This document shows, piece by piece, positions 19,855-29,561 of a stretch of 64,000 bases of DNA. Location of the stretch: the NCBI GenBank assembly GCA_036245525.1, contig BTPG01000007.1, positions 123,105,375 through 123,169,374 on the forward strand, in the 5' to 3' direction. Source of the stretch: Semisulcospira habei. Lineage: Eukaryota; Mollusca; Gastropoda; Semisulcospiridae. A program made the translations under genes and the position numbers. A model generated the notes under the pieces. It searched no databases. It was not told the origin of the DNA and worked only from the letters and a program-made list of their open reading frames with translations. The stretch's first letter is position 1. Every line of letters begins with the position of its first letter.

Positions 19855-20487
19855 TCAATGAATCAATGAAGCAATGAATCAATGAATCTTTATTTTACAA
19901 CGGTAAAGATATTAACAATGCCAGAGGCAATGTCATTTTTCAAATCTTCCGTTGCTACATCTACAAACACAACAATTACATTACATTAATATATATAGGA
20001 CCAACGCCTACGGGTGTGTTGGGGGACGGGGAGCAATGGTAAGGAAGAAAGAAGAAAAAAAAAAAAAGGGGCAACAACACAGCAGCACTATACATACACA
20101 GCAGTAAAATGGGTACATTACTAACAATAATATCTACGTATAGAAAGCAAAGCTTGCAGATAGTTATGGCTGCGAAGATAAATGTTTAATAAGACTTTTC
20201 TTGAAACATGATACCGTTGGAGTGGTCTTCGTTTGCGATGGAAGGGAATTCCACAAAGTCGCCCCCGAGAATGCTAGACTGGTTTTAAATAAGTCTATTC
20301 TGGTTTTGGGTACTACATACAGGCTGTTTGTATCGCCATAGCGGGATTGTGACCGGACCAGCAGCTGGGTTAGATATTCCGGAGTGTTGTCATTCCGAAT
20401 CTTGAAAAGAAGAACACCTTTGTTGAATGCAAACTGATTCTTGAGAGAAAGAAATCCCGCTTTGTGAATCTTATCATTCGTTGTCAA
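19855..20487 (-). mobile_element. LINE 3' fragment, minus strand (reverse transcriptase C-terminus)
   Basis: The open frame from 20487 to 20164 reads through GVLLFKIRNDNTPEYLTQLL, KTRIDLFKTSLAFSGATLWN and SLPSQTK...FKKSLIKHL. This is the pattern found at the C-terminus of many non-LTR retrotransposon proteins (TP-x-YL, R-x-x-L-x-FSGAxLWNSLP). It ends in a stop at 20164, followed by about 300 bases of 3' UTR and an ATAAAGATTCATTGATTC-type tail at 19910-19855. The upstream RT is missing, so this is a 5'-truncated dead copy. The exact clade is not assigned. Confidence 0.82.
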
Positions 20488-20488
20488 T

Positions 20489-20590
20489 AATCACATAAAG
20501 CACAAAGAGCTGTCGGGCCGACGTCGGTCACAGTTAGCTACAGTGCGTGGACCAACTGCGGCCGATGATGGCGCCGTTCCTGCAGAACTA
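20489..20590 (-). pseudogene. Partial duplicate of transporter exon 2 edge plus FB-C
   Basis: ATCACATAAAGCACAAAGAG then CTGTCGGGCCGACGTCGG and CACAGTTAGC repeat 19278-19333 almost exactly. After GCGGCCGATGA the copy jumps to GATGGCGCCGTTCCTG, which in the original is inside exon 2 (19438-19453). The intervening donor site and 3' part of the exon are deleted. It cannot encode anything useful. Confidence 0.78.
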
Positions 20591-20800
20591 AGCAGAGCAG
20601 AGTAAATTAGACTAGAGCAGAACCACACAGCAGGGCAGAATAGAACAGAGCAGAACAGAACAGAACAAAACAAAACAACACAGAACAAAACTGTTCGTAG
20701 TAGAGTACAGCACAACAGGGCAAAGTAGAGCAAAATAGTGCCGAAAAAAGCAGATCAGAGCAGAACAAAGTAGAGCAGAGCTGAGCAAAACAGCAGAGCA
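20585..20800. repeat. Purine pentamer repeat (AGAAC/AGAGC)
   Basis: AGAACAGAACAGAAC and AGCAGATCAGAGC units. It follows the partial duplicate just as 19685-19850 follows the original. Confidence 0.85.
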
Positions 20801-20809
20801 TACCAAATA

Positions 20810-21285
20810 AATGAACAAAAGGCACAGCATATACATGAATTACACAAATAATGAAAACATGGTTAATCATTATCAACTTGGATTTGAAACAAGGGAACAG
20901 GGCCGTGACGCCAAGGGTTAATGAGAATATACTTCTCCTACAGATGGAGCGGGATAGGTGAAGCCACATGTTTAAAATCCGTGCAATGTTTGACATTCTG
21001 TTGATTTAGTGTAAACTCCTTTACCCTATAGGGCCTGCTGAGGCTGACATGTGACAAGGCCACGGGATGCTCTTCTGACATCAGTCTAGCCCATTTCACC
21101 CCTATCCCACTTAAAATCTTATCTCCGGCCATCTGGGCACGTGCTGATCGTTCGGTACATCCGTTAACACGGTCATCTTCACTATAGGGTCATTACCGAC
21201 TACAATAATAACGCATTCTAACGTCTGTCCTGCCAAATACAGGCGATTATACGATCGCCTTTGTGATCTTGGGCATTTCAGCTCT
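20810..21285. other. Intron sequence, no gene recognised
   Basis: No exon seen. A short inverted repeat, AGGCGATTATACGATCGCCT, lies at 21241-21260. Confidence 0.5.
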
Positions 21286-21291
21286 GCTTAT

Positions 21292-21348
21292 GCTGATCTG
21301 AGATTTCGCACCTTACGACTTTCAGCCGTAAGGTGCGAAATCTCAGTT
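21292..21348. mobile_element. FB-N foldback, divergent
   Basis: CTGAGATTTCGCACCTTACG pairs with CGTAAGGTGCGAAATCTCAG. Relative to other FB-N copies (GATTTTAGACC) the arm is changed symmetrically to GATTTCGCACC. Confidence 0.88.
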
Positions 21349-21454
21349 TTGCACATATCTGAATTTTTGGCACACATATGTACTAGTATTATCTTCGTTA
21401 AGTCATTATGTCTTATTAATAATGTTTCTGCGAGCAGGAAGAAAATTTTCCATT

Positions 21455-21555
21455 TTATCCATGTCGTTTAATGGACAATAAAGGTCATGAATTGATTGAT
21501 TGATTGATTGATTGATTCATTCATTCATTCATTCTCTCGTTCGTTCGTTCGTTCA
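21455..21555 (+). mobile_element. Retroposon 3' end with (ATTG)n tail
   Basis: GTTTAATGGACAATAAAGGT is followed by CATGAATTGATTGATTG, then ATTC and GTTC tetramers. An AATAAA signal joined to a tetranucleotide tail is typical of LINE 3' ends. The body upstream is not identified. Confidence 0.6.
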
Positions 21556-22032
21556 CCCATCTCTGCAACAGTTTGTACATTGCAGAAATCTGCCTCTTAC
21601 ACATCTCTTGTCTACTCGAAAGATAAGTACTACGTTGTGTTTGTGTCTGTATGTCTCGGAATTTCGAAAATGTAATACATTTTGTTGTAAAAGTCCTTTC
21701 GAAAGGTGTCTCTTTCTTTTTTCGTTTTCTTTTCTGGCAGTCACATGCTTGGTTTGGATTAGGCAGTCAGTATTTGGTCTAGATAAAAAAAAGAAGAGAT
21801 AACCTTCTGGCATAAAAAGCTTATCTACACAACCTGTTGTGTGTTCTAGTCTGTAATGTTGGATATGTGGAACAATAAGTAAAAGTAAAGAGGAATAAAT
21901 TAAAAAAAAAGACGCACCTGCCGCATTATTTTAGTCATAAAAGTGAAAGATAAAGATGTAAACGGCGACAAAAGGGACTCAGGGGTAAGAACCCCCCCCC
22001 CCCCCCCACCCCCCAAAAACAAACAAACAAAC

Positions 22033-22036
22033 AAAA
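22033..22036 (-). terminator. Pol III terminator, tRNA-Pro copy 1
   Basis: On the minus strand GCTTTTGTTT follows the tRNA by five bases, a four-T stop. Confidence 0.7.
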
Positions 22037-22041
22037 GCTAC

Positions 22042-22113
22042 GGGCTCGTCCGGGATTTGAACCCGGGACCTCTCGCACCCAAAGCGAGAATCATACCCCT
22101 AGACCAACGAGCC
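22042..22113 (-). tRNA. tRNA-Pro (anticodon UGG), copy 1
   Basis: 72 nt including the discriminator C. The acceptor stem GGCTCGT pairs with ACGAGCC. The D-arm/A-box reads TGGTCTAGGGG, the anticodon stem TCTCGC/GCGAGA holds loop TTTGGGT, and the B box is GGTTCAAATCC. No intron and no mismatch in any stem. As I recall it, this matches the vertebrate tRNA-Pro(UGG) sequence. The three copies in this window are identical over the mature sequence. Confidence 0.98.
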
Positions 22114-22142
22114 GCTGTACTCAGCTCTGTTTCGTGAAAATA

Positions 22143-22152
22143 CTTATATAAT
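22143..22152 (-). promoter_or_regulatory. TATA-like box, tRNA-Pro copy 1
   Basis: GATTATATAAG on the minus strand about 30 bases before the tRNA. The equivalent TATAAG is conserved in copy 3. Confidence 0.55.
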
Positions 22153-22216
22153 CCTCTTGACAAATGTTTGACTGTCGACGTCATGGGATCGTGATAAAGC
22201 TCAGAGCCCAGTTAGC

Positions 22217-22306
22217 ACAAGGCCCTCGGGCCGACGTCGGCCACAGATGGCTCGCGCAGGACGTGCGCGGGCCAGCTGTGGCTGACGTCGGCCCGAAGAC
22301 CTTGCG
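22217..22306. mobile_element. FB-C foldback in tRNA-Pro unit 1
   Basis: GCCCTCGGGCCGACGTCGG pairs with CCGACGTCGGGCC on the other strand (reads GACGTCGGCCCGAAGACC). The central part is GACGTGCGCGGGCC. It is followed by GTTTACTGG, AAGAGATCGATATCACAAAG, AACACCTGGTCGGAG and CACTGCTGAGATCTATG, all shared with 37905-37992 (inverted) and partly with 28189-28285. Confidence 0.92.
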
Positions 22307-22469
22307 TTTACTGGGTGGTGGAACAAGAGATCGATATCACAAAGTAACACCTGGTCGGAGCTTTTCACTGCTGAGATCTATGTGTACTCCATAAATAGAT
22401 GTGTGTGCTGGTTTGTAAATTGGACATAAGTTATGGTTTACAGCTGTAACGTTCAGCACAGCGGATTAG

Positions 22470-22529
22470 CTATACAAGGCGCTCTCCATCAATAGCTGCG
22501 GAAGTGTCGTATAGCGTTGGATGAGTTAA
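22470..22529. mobile_element. FB-J partial copy
   Basis: CCATCAATAGCTGCGGAAGT then GTCGTATAGCGTTGG and GATGAGTTAA, with the right TTAA kept. The left arm is mostly lost. Confidence 0.65.
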
Positions 22530-22619
22530 GCACATATCTGAGGCGACAGTTTGTACACTGCTGAAATCTGCCTCCAAGAGATAGTCGTGAAGCTCGGCTG
22601 CACCAATATGGAACCGTAC

Positions 22620-22758
<139 letters not shown>

Positions 22759-22779
22759 TAAATAAAAAAATAAATAAAC

Positions 22780-23100
22780 TTCATTGACCATCACACAATT
22801 GAATATCTTTCTTTTTAAATGAAACAAACATGTCACCTTAACTGAAAACGCACATAATTATATATATATATACAATCCGTCTGCTTTAGATAAGAATACT
22901 ATTTGCAAATATCGTCTGCCTCTCTCGTTGTGAGAGCAGAGGTATTATTCGCTTCAGGAATCGGTATCCCACCTCCAATTAACGCAAAGACTGACGGACA
23001 GTACGCTTTTCACATACAGGAATTCAGGTTATCACTAAATCAAAAGTAGGTCAAACATTGCACGGACTTCAAACATTCCGTGGATTCATTCAGTCTGCTC
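22780..23100. other. Intron sequence, no feature recognised
   Basis: A short (TA)n near 22862-22872 only. Confidence 0.5.
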
Positions 23101-23105
23101 CATCT

Positions 23106-23171
23106 GCAAGAGGTGTACATTCTCTTGAACCCTTGCAGCTACATGGGCTCACGAGAACACATGCCTCTGGC
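23106..23171. mobile_element. FB-A foldback core, diverged
   Basis: GCAAGAGGTGTACATTCTCT with AGAACACATGCCTCTGGC. The loop is GCAGCTACATGGGC. Confidence 0.8.
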
Positions 23172-23189
23172 TTGCAAGGAGTTGGCTAT

Positions 23190-23281
23190 GTAACACTTTG
23201 TGTGTCGAAAGCGGTTTTTGTGGCGATGATTTTTGTAGGAATCATCGCCACAAAAACCGCTACCGACACATAAAGAGTTAA
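23190..23281. mobile_element. FB-F foldback with TTAA right end
   Basis: GTAACACTTTGTGTGTCG opens it and CGACACATAAAGAGTTAA closes it. AAGCGGTTTTTGTGGCGATG pairs with CATCGCCACAAAAACCGCT-type sequence. Confidence 0.93.
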
Positions 23282-23667
23282 CAACCACATTATGACACCG
23301 TTAGTTATTAGGGTTTAACTGCGGTCCTCAGTATTCAGGTACTTATCTGGTATTAACAGTGCAATTGCTACGAGGACGCATGCTGCAGTGATCTAGGGAG
23401 ACCTTACATTTCGTCTTTACTAAAATGGGGCGCATCCTACTCTTTCCTCACTATAGGGGCTCAGCCTTCTATCTTTGACCTGAATCTGATTTATGAAAAC
23501 TCCTATCATTGCGCACACAGATTGGACGCATTTCACCTATGACCGGAATTAAGACAGGCTAGTACCATTACCGCCAGCGCCTGTAAATTGTGCGTGTAAA
23601 ATCCATCGCAAGTTCACAACCAGATGAACGTATCAACCTGGGAAACAAGAATGTTCATGAGGTCAAA

Positions 23668-23716
23668 AAGAGGCATAGATCTTCACGTGAGGCTCGTGAG
23701 GATCTATGCCTCTTGC
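23668..23716. mobile_element. FB-A short core beside transporter exon 1
   Basis: AAGAGGCATAGATCTTCACG pairs with CGTGAGGATCTATGCCTCTT. The CCCCCGC loop is deleted, leaving TGAGGCT. It lies 58 bases into the intron after the donor of the exon at 23775-23990. Confidence 0.9.
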
Positions 23717-23774
23717 ATTTGGGTTCTCGCTCTCAGTGAATTCGGTGTTCTTGCAATTAACAGAATAATCTCAC

Positions 23775-23990
23775 CTCCGCCGTTCTTGTAACAGAGGTAG
23801 GGGAACCGCCAGACGTTGGCCAGGTCCACGGCAAACCCGACGACTGATAACAGGAAGTCGATCTTCTTCGCCCATGTTTCTCTCCCGTCATCCTCCAGTG
23901 GATTCCCGCCCTCGGGCAGCACAATGGTCTCCCCTTTGTGACCGTCTTTCATGATGTAGGTCGTCTCCACATTGCCGTCCAGATGCTTCT
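23775..23990 (-). CDS. Dopamine-transporter-like SLC6 transporter, exon with TM1
   Basis: 216 bp. The donor is GGCGGAG|GTGAGA. The best 5' boundary is an acceptor TTCTATTATGTTTCCAG|AG at 23991, preceded by a pyrimidine-rich stretch. The alternative is that the in-frame ATG at 24000 is the start codon (MFPEKHL). The N-terminal ~40 residues are hydrophilic and variable. The conserved part runs [32 protein letters not shown] and YKNGGG. The TM1 Asp in FAVDLANVW is the residue that contacts the amine in monoamine transporters, so a biogenic amine substrate is expected rather than GABA or glycine, which have Gly there. The ~500 bp to the right is a repeat. Confidence 0.93.
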
Positions 23991-23999
23991 CTGGAAACA

Positions 24000-24520
24000 T
24001 AATAGAAATGAACGATGAAACACATAGAATAGAACAGAATAGAATAGAAGATAGAACAGAAGAGACCATGCCAGACCAGACCAGAATAGAATAGAATATA
24101 ACGATGAAGCAATTAGAATATAATAGATTATAGAACAGAAGAGACCAAGCCAGACCAGACCTGAATAGATTAGAATAGAATGATGAAACATTTACAACAG
24201 AAAAGACCAAGCCAGACCAGACCAGAATAGAATAGAATGATGAAACACATATAATAGAATAAACTATAGAACAGAAGAGACCAAGCCAGACCAGACCAAA
24301 ATAGAATAGAATAGAATAGAACAGACTAGAATAGAATAGAATAGAATAAAATAATGAAACAAACAGAATAGAATAGCTATAGAACAAAAGAGACCAAGCC
24401 AGACCAGACCAGAACATAATAGAATAGAATGAGGAAACATATGGACTAGAATAGAATATAACAGAATAGAATAGAATGAGGAAACAAATAAAATATGATA
24501 GAATGAGGAAACTTGAAATC
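24000..24520. repeat. (AGAAT)n with higher-order unit
   Basis: AGAATAGAATAG pentamers interrupted by a recurring segment AGACCAAGCCAGACCAGACC at about 24063, 24142, 24204, 24278 and 24391, and GATGAAACA or GAGGAAAC between units. It directly abuts the TM1 exon. Confidence 0.9.
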
Positions 24521-24524
24521 AATT

Positions 24525-25325
24525 GTTTTTGAGTAGTAGCTAATTAATACTTTTGATACCTTTCAAACCCAAACGTATACTTTTTTTTTTACTCGACTCA
24601 CAGGCTTTAAAATATCTATTTTTTCCAGGTGTACACAAACGTAATGGTTACATGTACATTTTTATAGCTCAGCTGTATAATTTTATTTTTTGTGACTAAC
24701 GCTTTTCTACAAACACGTATAAACAGTCCTTCCAAACGCATCTTGTGCTTTGATAACTTCACGCGATTTTGTGGCGTCGGATGATTGCCAATGAGCCAAA
24801 ATTTAAAAAAAGAAAATAAAACGGGGCGTGGCGTGGGGCGTGGGGTTTGAAGCAAAATATGCCCTATACTCGACATAAGGTAACACGCCCATGAATAACA
24901 ACAAAAAAGAGAGTTAGATTAAAAAAAAAATCATGACACAAAAACAGGCTTCTGGTAAAATGTCGCCATTTTGCCGAAAGCCTGTTTTGAATGCTCAGCG
25001 CCATCAGCTTGACAAAGGTATACTAGAGATAATACCTTGTGAAGGTACCGGTTTTACCTGGCACGATAATTGTTACAGCACACGTACCAGCATAAACGAG
25101 CGCCTGTGAAAAGCAACAGCAATTTTTTTTTGTCGTTGGGAAAACCTGCGTCTCGATCAATTAAAACTCATTATTTTTATGGCTTTAAGGAAGGGCTGTT
25201 TTCCGTGTTCTTTCATGAATATCCTTTGACCTTCACGTTACCCCAGTGTTCCGATTTTGTGCTTGCTTCTAAATGTGCCAGCTTCTTACTTTGACGTTGC
25301 ACCTTTAAGATATAAAAACCGCAAC
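24525..25325. other. No gene recognised
   Basis: AT-rich, unique-looking. A short inverted pair, AACAGGCTTTCG / CGAAAGCCTGTT-like, lies near 24942-24987 (ACAGGCTTCTGG...CCGAAAGCCTGTTT). Short open frames do not resemble known exons. Confidence 0.5.
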
Positions 25326-25330
25326 AGCGT

Positions 25331-25544
25331 TTAACACTTTAAGTCATAAGATGGAAATTTTAAAATTTGTGAGTTGTCCTCTGAAGAAGATTTTACCTGG
25401 TCAGGAGCAGGATCGACTATGATAGTTCAAGGGTGGTGCCAGAATAGTTTGGCGCCTGAAGGCGCCAAGCTATTCTGGCACCACCCTTGAACTATCATGG
25501 TCTATGTGTCCGCTGGTGAGGTGCGTCAGGCCAGAGTGGGTTAA
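25331..25544. mobile_element. FB-B' foldback, full length
   Basis: TTAACACTTTAAGTC opens it and CCAGAGTGGGTTAA closes it. The hairpin has FB-B' diagnostic bases in both arms (GATAGTTCAAGGGTGGTGCC; GGCACCACCCTTGAACTATC). Confidence 0.94.
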
Positions 25545-25659
25545 GGGAAGAAGCAGACACGGTGACCTTAAAAATGACAGCAGGAAATATCATGATGTCT
25601 GTTTCTGACTATACCCTTCAAATCATGTCAGGTTTTGTGATGGGTCAATGACTGTTAGG

Positions 25660-25902
25660 CACACACGCGTACGCAGCACGCACGAATGCATTAACACACA
25701 CACGCACGCACGCAAGCGCGCGCGCAAACGCAAGCACGCGCGCGCACACACACACAGCACGAACTCATGCACGCGCACGAACGCATACACACAAATACTC
25801 GCGTACGCGCATACAGGCACACATAAACACATACATACACATGCGCGCGCGCGCGCGAACACACACACACACACATACACAGACATACCTTCTCTCTCTG
25901 TG

Positions 25903-25957
<55 letters not shown>

Positions 25958-25959
25958 AC

Positions 25960-26039
<80 letters not shown>

Positions 26040-26140
26040 GAGACAGACTTTTTCTGTGTCACACACACACACACACACACACACACTCTCTCTCTCTCTC
26101 ACGCACGCGCACACACACACACACACTCACACACACACAA
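25660..26140. repeat. Compound (CA)n/(TC)n microsatellite
   Basis: CA/CG dinucleotides, two long pure (CA)n blocks at about 25905-25955 and 25982-26035, and (TC)n blocks between them. Confidence 0.96.
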
Positions 26141-26407
26141 AACTCCTGGAAAACAAAATTTTCTAAAGATATAACTTGTGAATGTTCAGTGTTCAGAACC
26201 TCTCTCTATTAATCATACAACACTCGAATGCCCAATCACAATTCATGATATAAAATGATATAAATAATGATGATCATGCAGGAATCATCAAAGATATTTT
26301 ACATAAAAGCATAGCAACAACTATTGTTAAATTAATATGTCAAATTCCTATAGGTAAACTGTTGTAATGCATTTTAAATAGTTTAGATCATCAGTTCAGT
26401 TTCTGGT

Positions 26408-26421
26408 TTGTGTGTGTGCAT

Positions 26422-26452
<31 letters not shown>

Positions 26453-26456
26453 TCAC

Positions 26457-26515
<59 letters not shown>
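26408..26515. repeat. (GT)n microsatellite
   Basis: Two (GT)n blocks separated by GAGAGAGTCACGG. Confidence 0.96.
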
Positions 26516-26518
<3 letters not shown>

Positions 26519-26998
26519 GGTCTAAAATCACCAAGGAGTGAAGAGACCTTCAATAAAATGCATTGATTCATTCATTAATACACGCACACACAAAGGCACA
26601 CACACACACAAAGGCACACACACGAACGCTCTCACACACAATTTGTCGCGTAATTTTGTATCTAAAAATGTATTCGTCGTCAAAGTCAATGTGGTTTAGT
26701 AATACGCCAGCAGTGCATAAAAGATATACATTTTTCGACTCTGAAAGTGGGTCACGGAAGCATAATTTGTAGCGCAATAATTTTCGGCACGAGTTGTTCA
26801 CTAATCGTCGTACAAAAACCTTTTTAGCTACTTAAGGCGTCGACATGCGATATGAAGATGAAATAAATCCTGGAAATATTGCAGCACGCGCTACTAATGA
26901 GCCTGGGGCGGTGCTATGCACGTGAGGAGCGCGAGCGCGCCTGCAGGTCAATATTGTAGAGGTAAGGCAGAAGTCCCTTAACGACCCTTCCCCCATCT

Positions 26999-27064
26999 GC
27001 CAGAGGCATAGATTTTCATGTGCCCCTGCAGTCGCAGGGGCTCATGAAAATCCATGCCTCTGGC
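26999..27064. mobile_element. FB-A foldback core, GATTTTCATG variant
   Basis: 66 bp. GCCAGAGGCATAGATTTTCA pairs with TGAAAATCCATGCCTCTGGC. Both the outer GCCAGAGGC and the inner TTTT changes are mirrored in the two arms. Confidence 0.93.
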
Positions 27065-27124
27065 TCGCAGAGATCACTTCTATTTTACATCTGTTGATTG
27101 AGGAAGTCATATATTTTGATTATA

Positions 27125-27320
27125 TAGGGGTTTAACGCACCGGAGTGATAATGGACGGCCCTGACGTCCGACGGGCTGCAGGCGACGGACAGTTATTATC
27201 TGTGGACTAGTGTACGACCTGAACACTGATCAATACAGGCGCATTCCGGCAGATGTGCCGTTCGATTTGCCAGGACTTTTCAAACTGAACCCAACACGCA
27301 CGCTAATGCGAAACACACGC
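27125..27320 (+). repeat. Dispersed repeat T, copy 1
   Basis: GGGGTTTAACGCACCGGAGTG, ATAATGGACGGCCCT, GACCTGAAC, ATCAATACAGGCGCATT and ACACGCATCT occur in the same order at 58935-59120. It may be a SINE-like element. No RNA promoter boxes were seen. Confidence 0.7.
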
Positions 27321-27365
27321 ATCTACTCTAAAGACAAACTGTCGAACAGTACAAGACAAACATAG

Positions 27366-27589
27366 ACTAACCCATTACAGCCTGACTGAGGATGAGTTGT
27401 TTTTTTTTTAATTGCTTATTGTCTTATGAAGGCTTCATTACTGATTAGGAGATAGATCCACCATTTTAGTTCAAGAGTGGTGCTGGAATAGCATGGCGCC
27501 TCAGGCTCCAAGCTATTCTGGCATCACCCTTGAACTATCATAGTGAAACGCATGTCAAGCAATGGGTGTATCAGGATGAACAGGTTTAA
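27366..27589. mobile_element. FB-B' foldback, full length
   Basis: ACTAACCCATTACAGCCTGA opens it and AACAGGTTTAA closes it. The left flank GCTTATTGTC...CTGATTAGGAGATAGATC is the uninterrupted counterpart of the element carrying the SINE at 52116. Confidence 0.9.
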
Positions 27590-27700
27590 GAGAGTCAGCC
27601 GATGACGTATCGGCCGCATTTATTGTTAGAAGTAAAAGATAAATATGTATGTATACATTGGGACAAAAGGGGTCGGAAGGGGGTGGAGGAGGAGGCGAGG

Positions 27701-27710
27701 AAAAAAAAAA
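27701..27710 (-). terminator. Pol III terminator, tRNA-Pro copy 2
   Basis: A run of ten T on the minus strand, four bases after the tRNA. Confidence 0.75.
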
Positions 27711-27714
27711 TCAC

Positions 27715-27786
27715 GGGCTCGTCCGGGATTTGAACCCGGGACCTCTCGCACCCAAAGCGAGAATCATACCCCTAGACCAACGAGCC
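27715..27786 (-). tRNA. tRNA-Pro (anticodon UGG), copy 2
   Basis: Identical to copies 1 and 3 over the 72-nt mature sequence. Immediate 5' flank is TCTTCACGGT, unlike the GAGTACAGC shared by copies 1 and 3. Confidence 0.98.
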
Positions 27787-27807
27787 ACCGTGAAGACACT
27801 GACTTTG

Positions 27808-27815
27808 TTTTATAA
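27808..27815 (-). promoter_or_regulatory. TATA-like box, tRNA-Pro copy 2
   Basis: GTTATAAAAC on the minus strand, about 22-29 bases before the tRNA. Confidence 0.5.
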
Positions 27816-27928
27816 CATATACAATCCACTCGCCCAATATTGCACCGTCAACGTTAAGGTATAAGTGAGGTTTCGTTTGAAACGAACGACATCGAAGTCA
27901 CGCGGCAGATAACCAGCTTCAGATAACT

Positions 27929-27976
27929 CTTCATGAGCCCGGAGCCGGCGCGCTCATGAGGATCTATGCCTCTTGG
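27929..27976. mobile_element. FB-A core, left arm truncated
   Basis: TCTTCATGAGCCCGGAGCCG then CGCGCTCATGAGGATCTATG and CCTCTTGG. The outer left arm has been lost. Confidence 0.78.
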
Positions 27977-28009
27977 AGATGTTTCAAGTGTTGCCCCGGG
28001 TTTGGCTTC

Positions 28010-28110
28010 AGTATCGCGCAAGCCGCCCGGCCGGCCGCCGCGGGTCCGCGGCATCGGCCTGACTTCAGTTCGCTCTCGTTCGTTGGTCGTCGTTCGGCGC
28101 GGAAACGTAA
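28010..28110. other. CpG-rich patch
   Basis: CGCGCAAGCCGCCCGGCCGG, CCGCCGCGGGTCCGCGG and CGTTCGGCGCGGAAACG within 100 bases. It may be a foreign repeat or a small regulatory island. No gene start is visible next to it. Confidence 0.4.
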
Positions 28111-28143
28111 TCTCAATTTCAGTATAGTAAGGCCCACCGACCG

Positions 28144-28285
28144 TACAGTTAGCACAAAGCATAGGGCCGACGTCAGCCCGATGGTTGACCGCTGTTTACT
28201 GGGGAGTGAGTCAGTCAATCGGATCACTGAATCTCACAACGTAACACGTGACCGCATTAGGTTTTCGTTACTGCGGATTCAGTCA
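28144..28285. mobile_element. tRNA-Pro unit 2: FB-C remnant and shared flank
   Basis: GTTAGCACAAAGC, GGGCCGACGTCAG and GCCCGATGGTTG are the remains of FB-C, then GTTTACTGGGGAGTG, CACAACGTAACACGTGACCG and GTTACTGCGGATTCAG follow. The order matches 22206-22380 and, inverted, 37905-38087. Confidence 0.72.
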
Positions 28286-28321
28286 TTGACCCATATCAGT
28301 CGGGCCATCACTAAGAGACAC

Positions 28322-28390
28322 GTGTGCTGGTCTGTGATTTTAGACCTTACGGTTAGAAACCGTAAGGTCTAAAATCGCAGACCGACACAC
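28322..28390. mobile_element. FB-N foldback
   Basis: GTGTGCTGGTCTGTGATTTT pairs with AAAATCGCAGACCGACACAC, and AGACCTTACGGTT with AACCGTAAGGTCT. Confidence 0.93.
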
Positions 28391-28476
28391 AGACACAGAG
28401 ATAACAGATCTCAACTCAGTGTCAGCGGTTTTGAAGATGACACTGATTTGTAGTAGAGCTGTCGGCGTCCTGTGAA

Positions 28477-28595
28477 TATACTGACGGGCAAAAAATGCGG
28501 CTGCGACCTTTTCGGAACCATCGGAAACACTAAAGTGCATAAATGCGACCTTTCCGGAACCCAAAAGGTCGCATTTCTTTTGCTCGTCAGTATAC
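28477..28595. mobile_element. FB-L foldback
   Basis: TATACTGACGGGCAAAA and TTTTGCTCGTCAGTATA form the outer arms. Inside are two direct copies of TGCGACCTTT(C/T)CGGAACC and a partner AAAAGGTCGCAT, so the hairpin can pair in two registers. Single copy. Confidence 0.8.
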
Positions 28596-28599
28596 ATGG

Positions 28600-29088
28600 A
28601 CATACAGACAAACAAAAATGTAATAACGGAGAGTGTTACCACTTAGTGTTGGTTATGAGATACGGCATATGATATGAGAGGAAATGATAAGATTATATGT
28701 AGATTTGTAAGCAAAATGTATATATACACGTAAGCGAAGAAGTCTTATTAAATAAACGAAGTTAATAAACAATGAAATGCACCAGCAAACAAGCAGACAA
28801 ATACAACAAACAATCAACACGGGACACACCAACAAACCAAGAAAGAAAGACAGCAACGAAGCAACCGACCATACGACTATACGACACTGAACCAACTGAC
28901 GAACGAATGAACGAACAAACCAACCAACCAACCAATTAACCAAACAAACAAAATCTATCCGCATGAAATGGAACTCGCAATTAAGCTGCGTGTAATAGTG
29001 CATACATCACGCTTGTTAATAATGAGAAAACAAGTAAGCAAAGCGTAAGAGTAAATGACTGGCAAACAATAACTGCTACAAATCGGCG
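28600..29088. other. No gene recognised
   Basis: AT-rich with a (CCAA)n patch near 28918-28936. No transposon ends were identified. Confidence 0.5.
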
Positions 29089-29123
29089 TTAATGCTAATT
29101 CAATGCCAAGTTTGATCGTACAC

Positions 29124-29442
29124 AGTCATGGTCGATTAAACTTGCAAACCAGATAGGTGAGGCTAGCGCTGGCAGAATTGTACACAAACCAAGGGGAATC
29201 ACTCAGCGCTGGACAGACAAACAGTTAGATCCCATGCCCCCGCCTATCAGGCACCAAATCGCCAGCCCACAGAGAAATACGCAGGTATAGTACAAGACGA
29301 TCATTTGCATTCTCAAAAAAGAATGCATCAGGTCTCTTATATGTTTGTCTGTCCAGCGCCGAGTGATTCCCCTTGGTTTGTGTACAATTCTGCCAGCCCT
29401 AGCCTCACCTATCTGGTTTGCAAGTTTAATCGACCATGACTG
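29124..29442. mobile_element. FB-M long foldback, copy 1
   Basis: CAGTCATGGTCGATTAAACT at the left pairs with its complement ending CGACCATGACTG at the right. The arms are about 105 bp (AACCAGATAGGTGAGGCTAG ... GCGCTGGACAGACAAAC) and nearly perfect, enclosing ~110 bases. The centre keeps one inner arm (CCTATCAGGCACCAAATCGC, AGTACAAGACGATCAT) and lacks its partner, so the copy has an internal deletion. The right end overlaps an FB-B left arm. Confidence 0.9.
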
Positions 29443-29561
29443 TTCAAAGGTAGGGACTGATTAGCTTGGCGCCTTTAGGCGCCAAGCTAATCAGTCCCTG
29501 CCTTTAAGCAGTCATGGCTGCCCCGTCTCCCGCTGTAGTCGTTCCAGACTGAACGCTTTAA
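29430..29561. mobile_element. FB-B foldback, variant
   Basis: CGACCATGACTGTTCAAAGG ... CCTGCCTTTAAGCAGTCATG, with AGGGACTGATTAGCTTGGCG and its complement. GTGCCAGATTAGC is changed to GGGACTGATTAGC in both arms. It ends CTGAACGCTTTAA. Confidence 0.85.

Noticed and set aside
20612..20996. Cys/Leu/Phe-rich frames that look like membrane proteins
   Set aside because: They come from the purine pentamer repeat read on the opposite strand.
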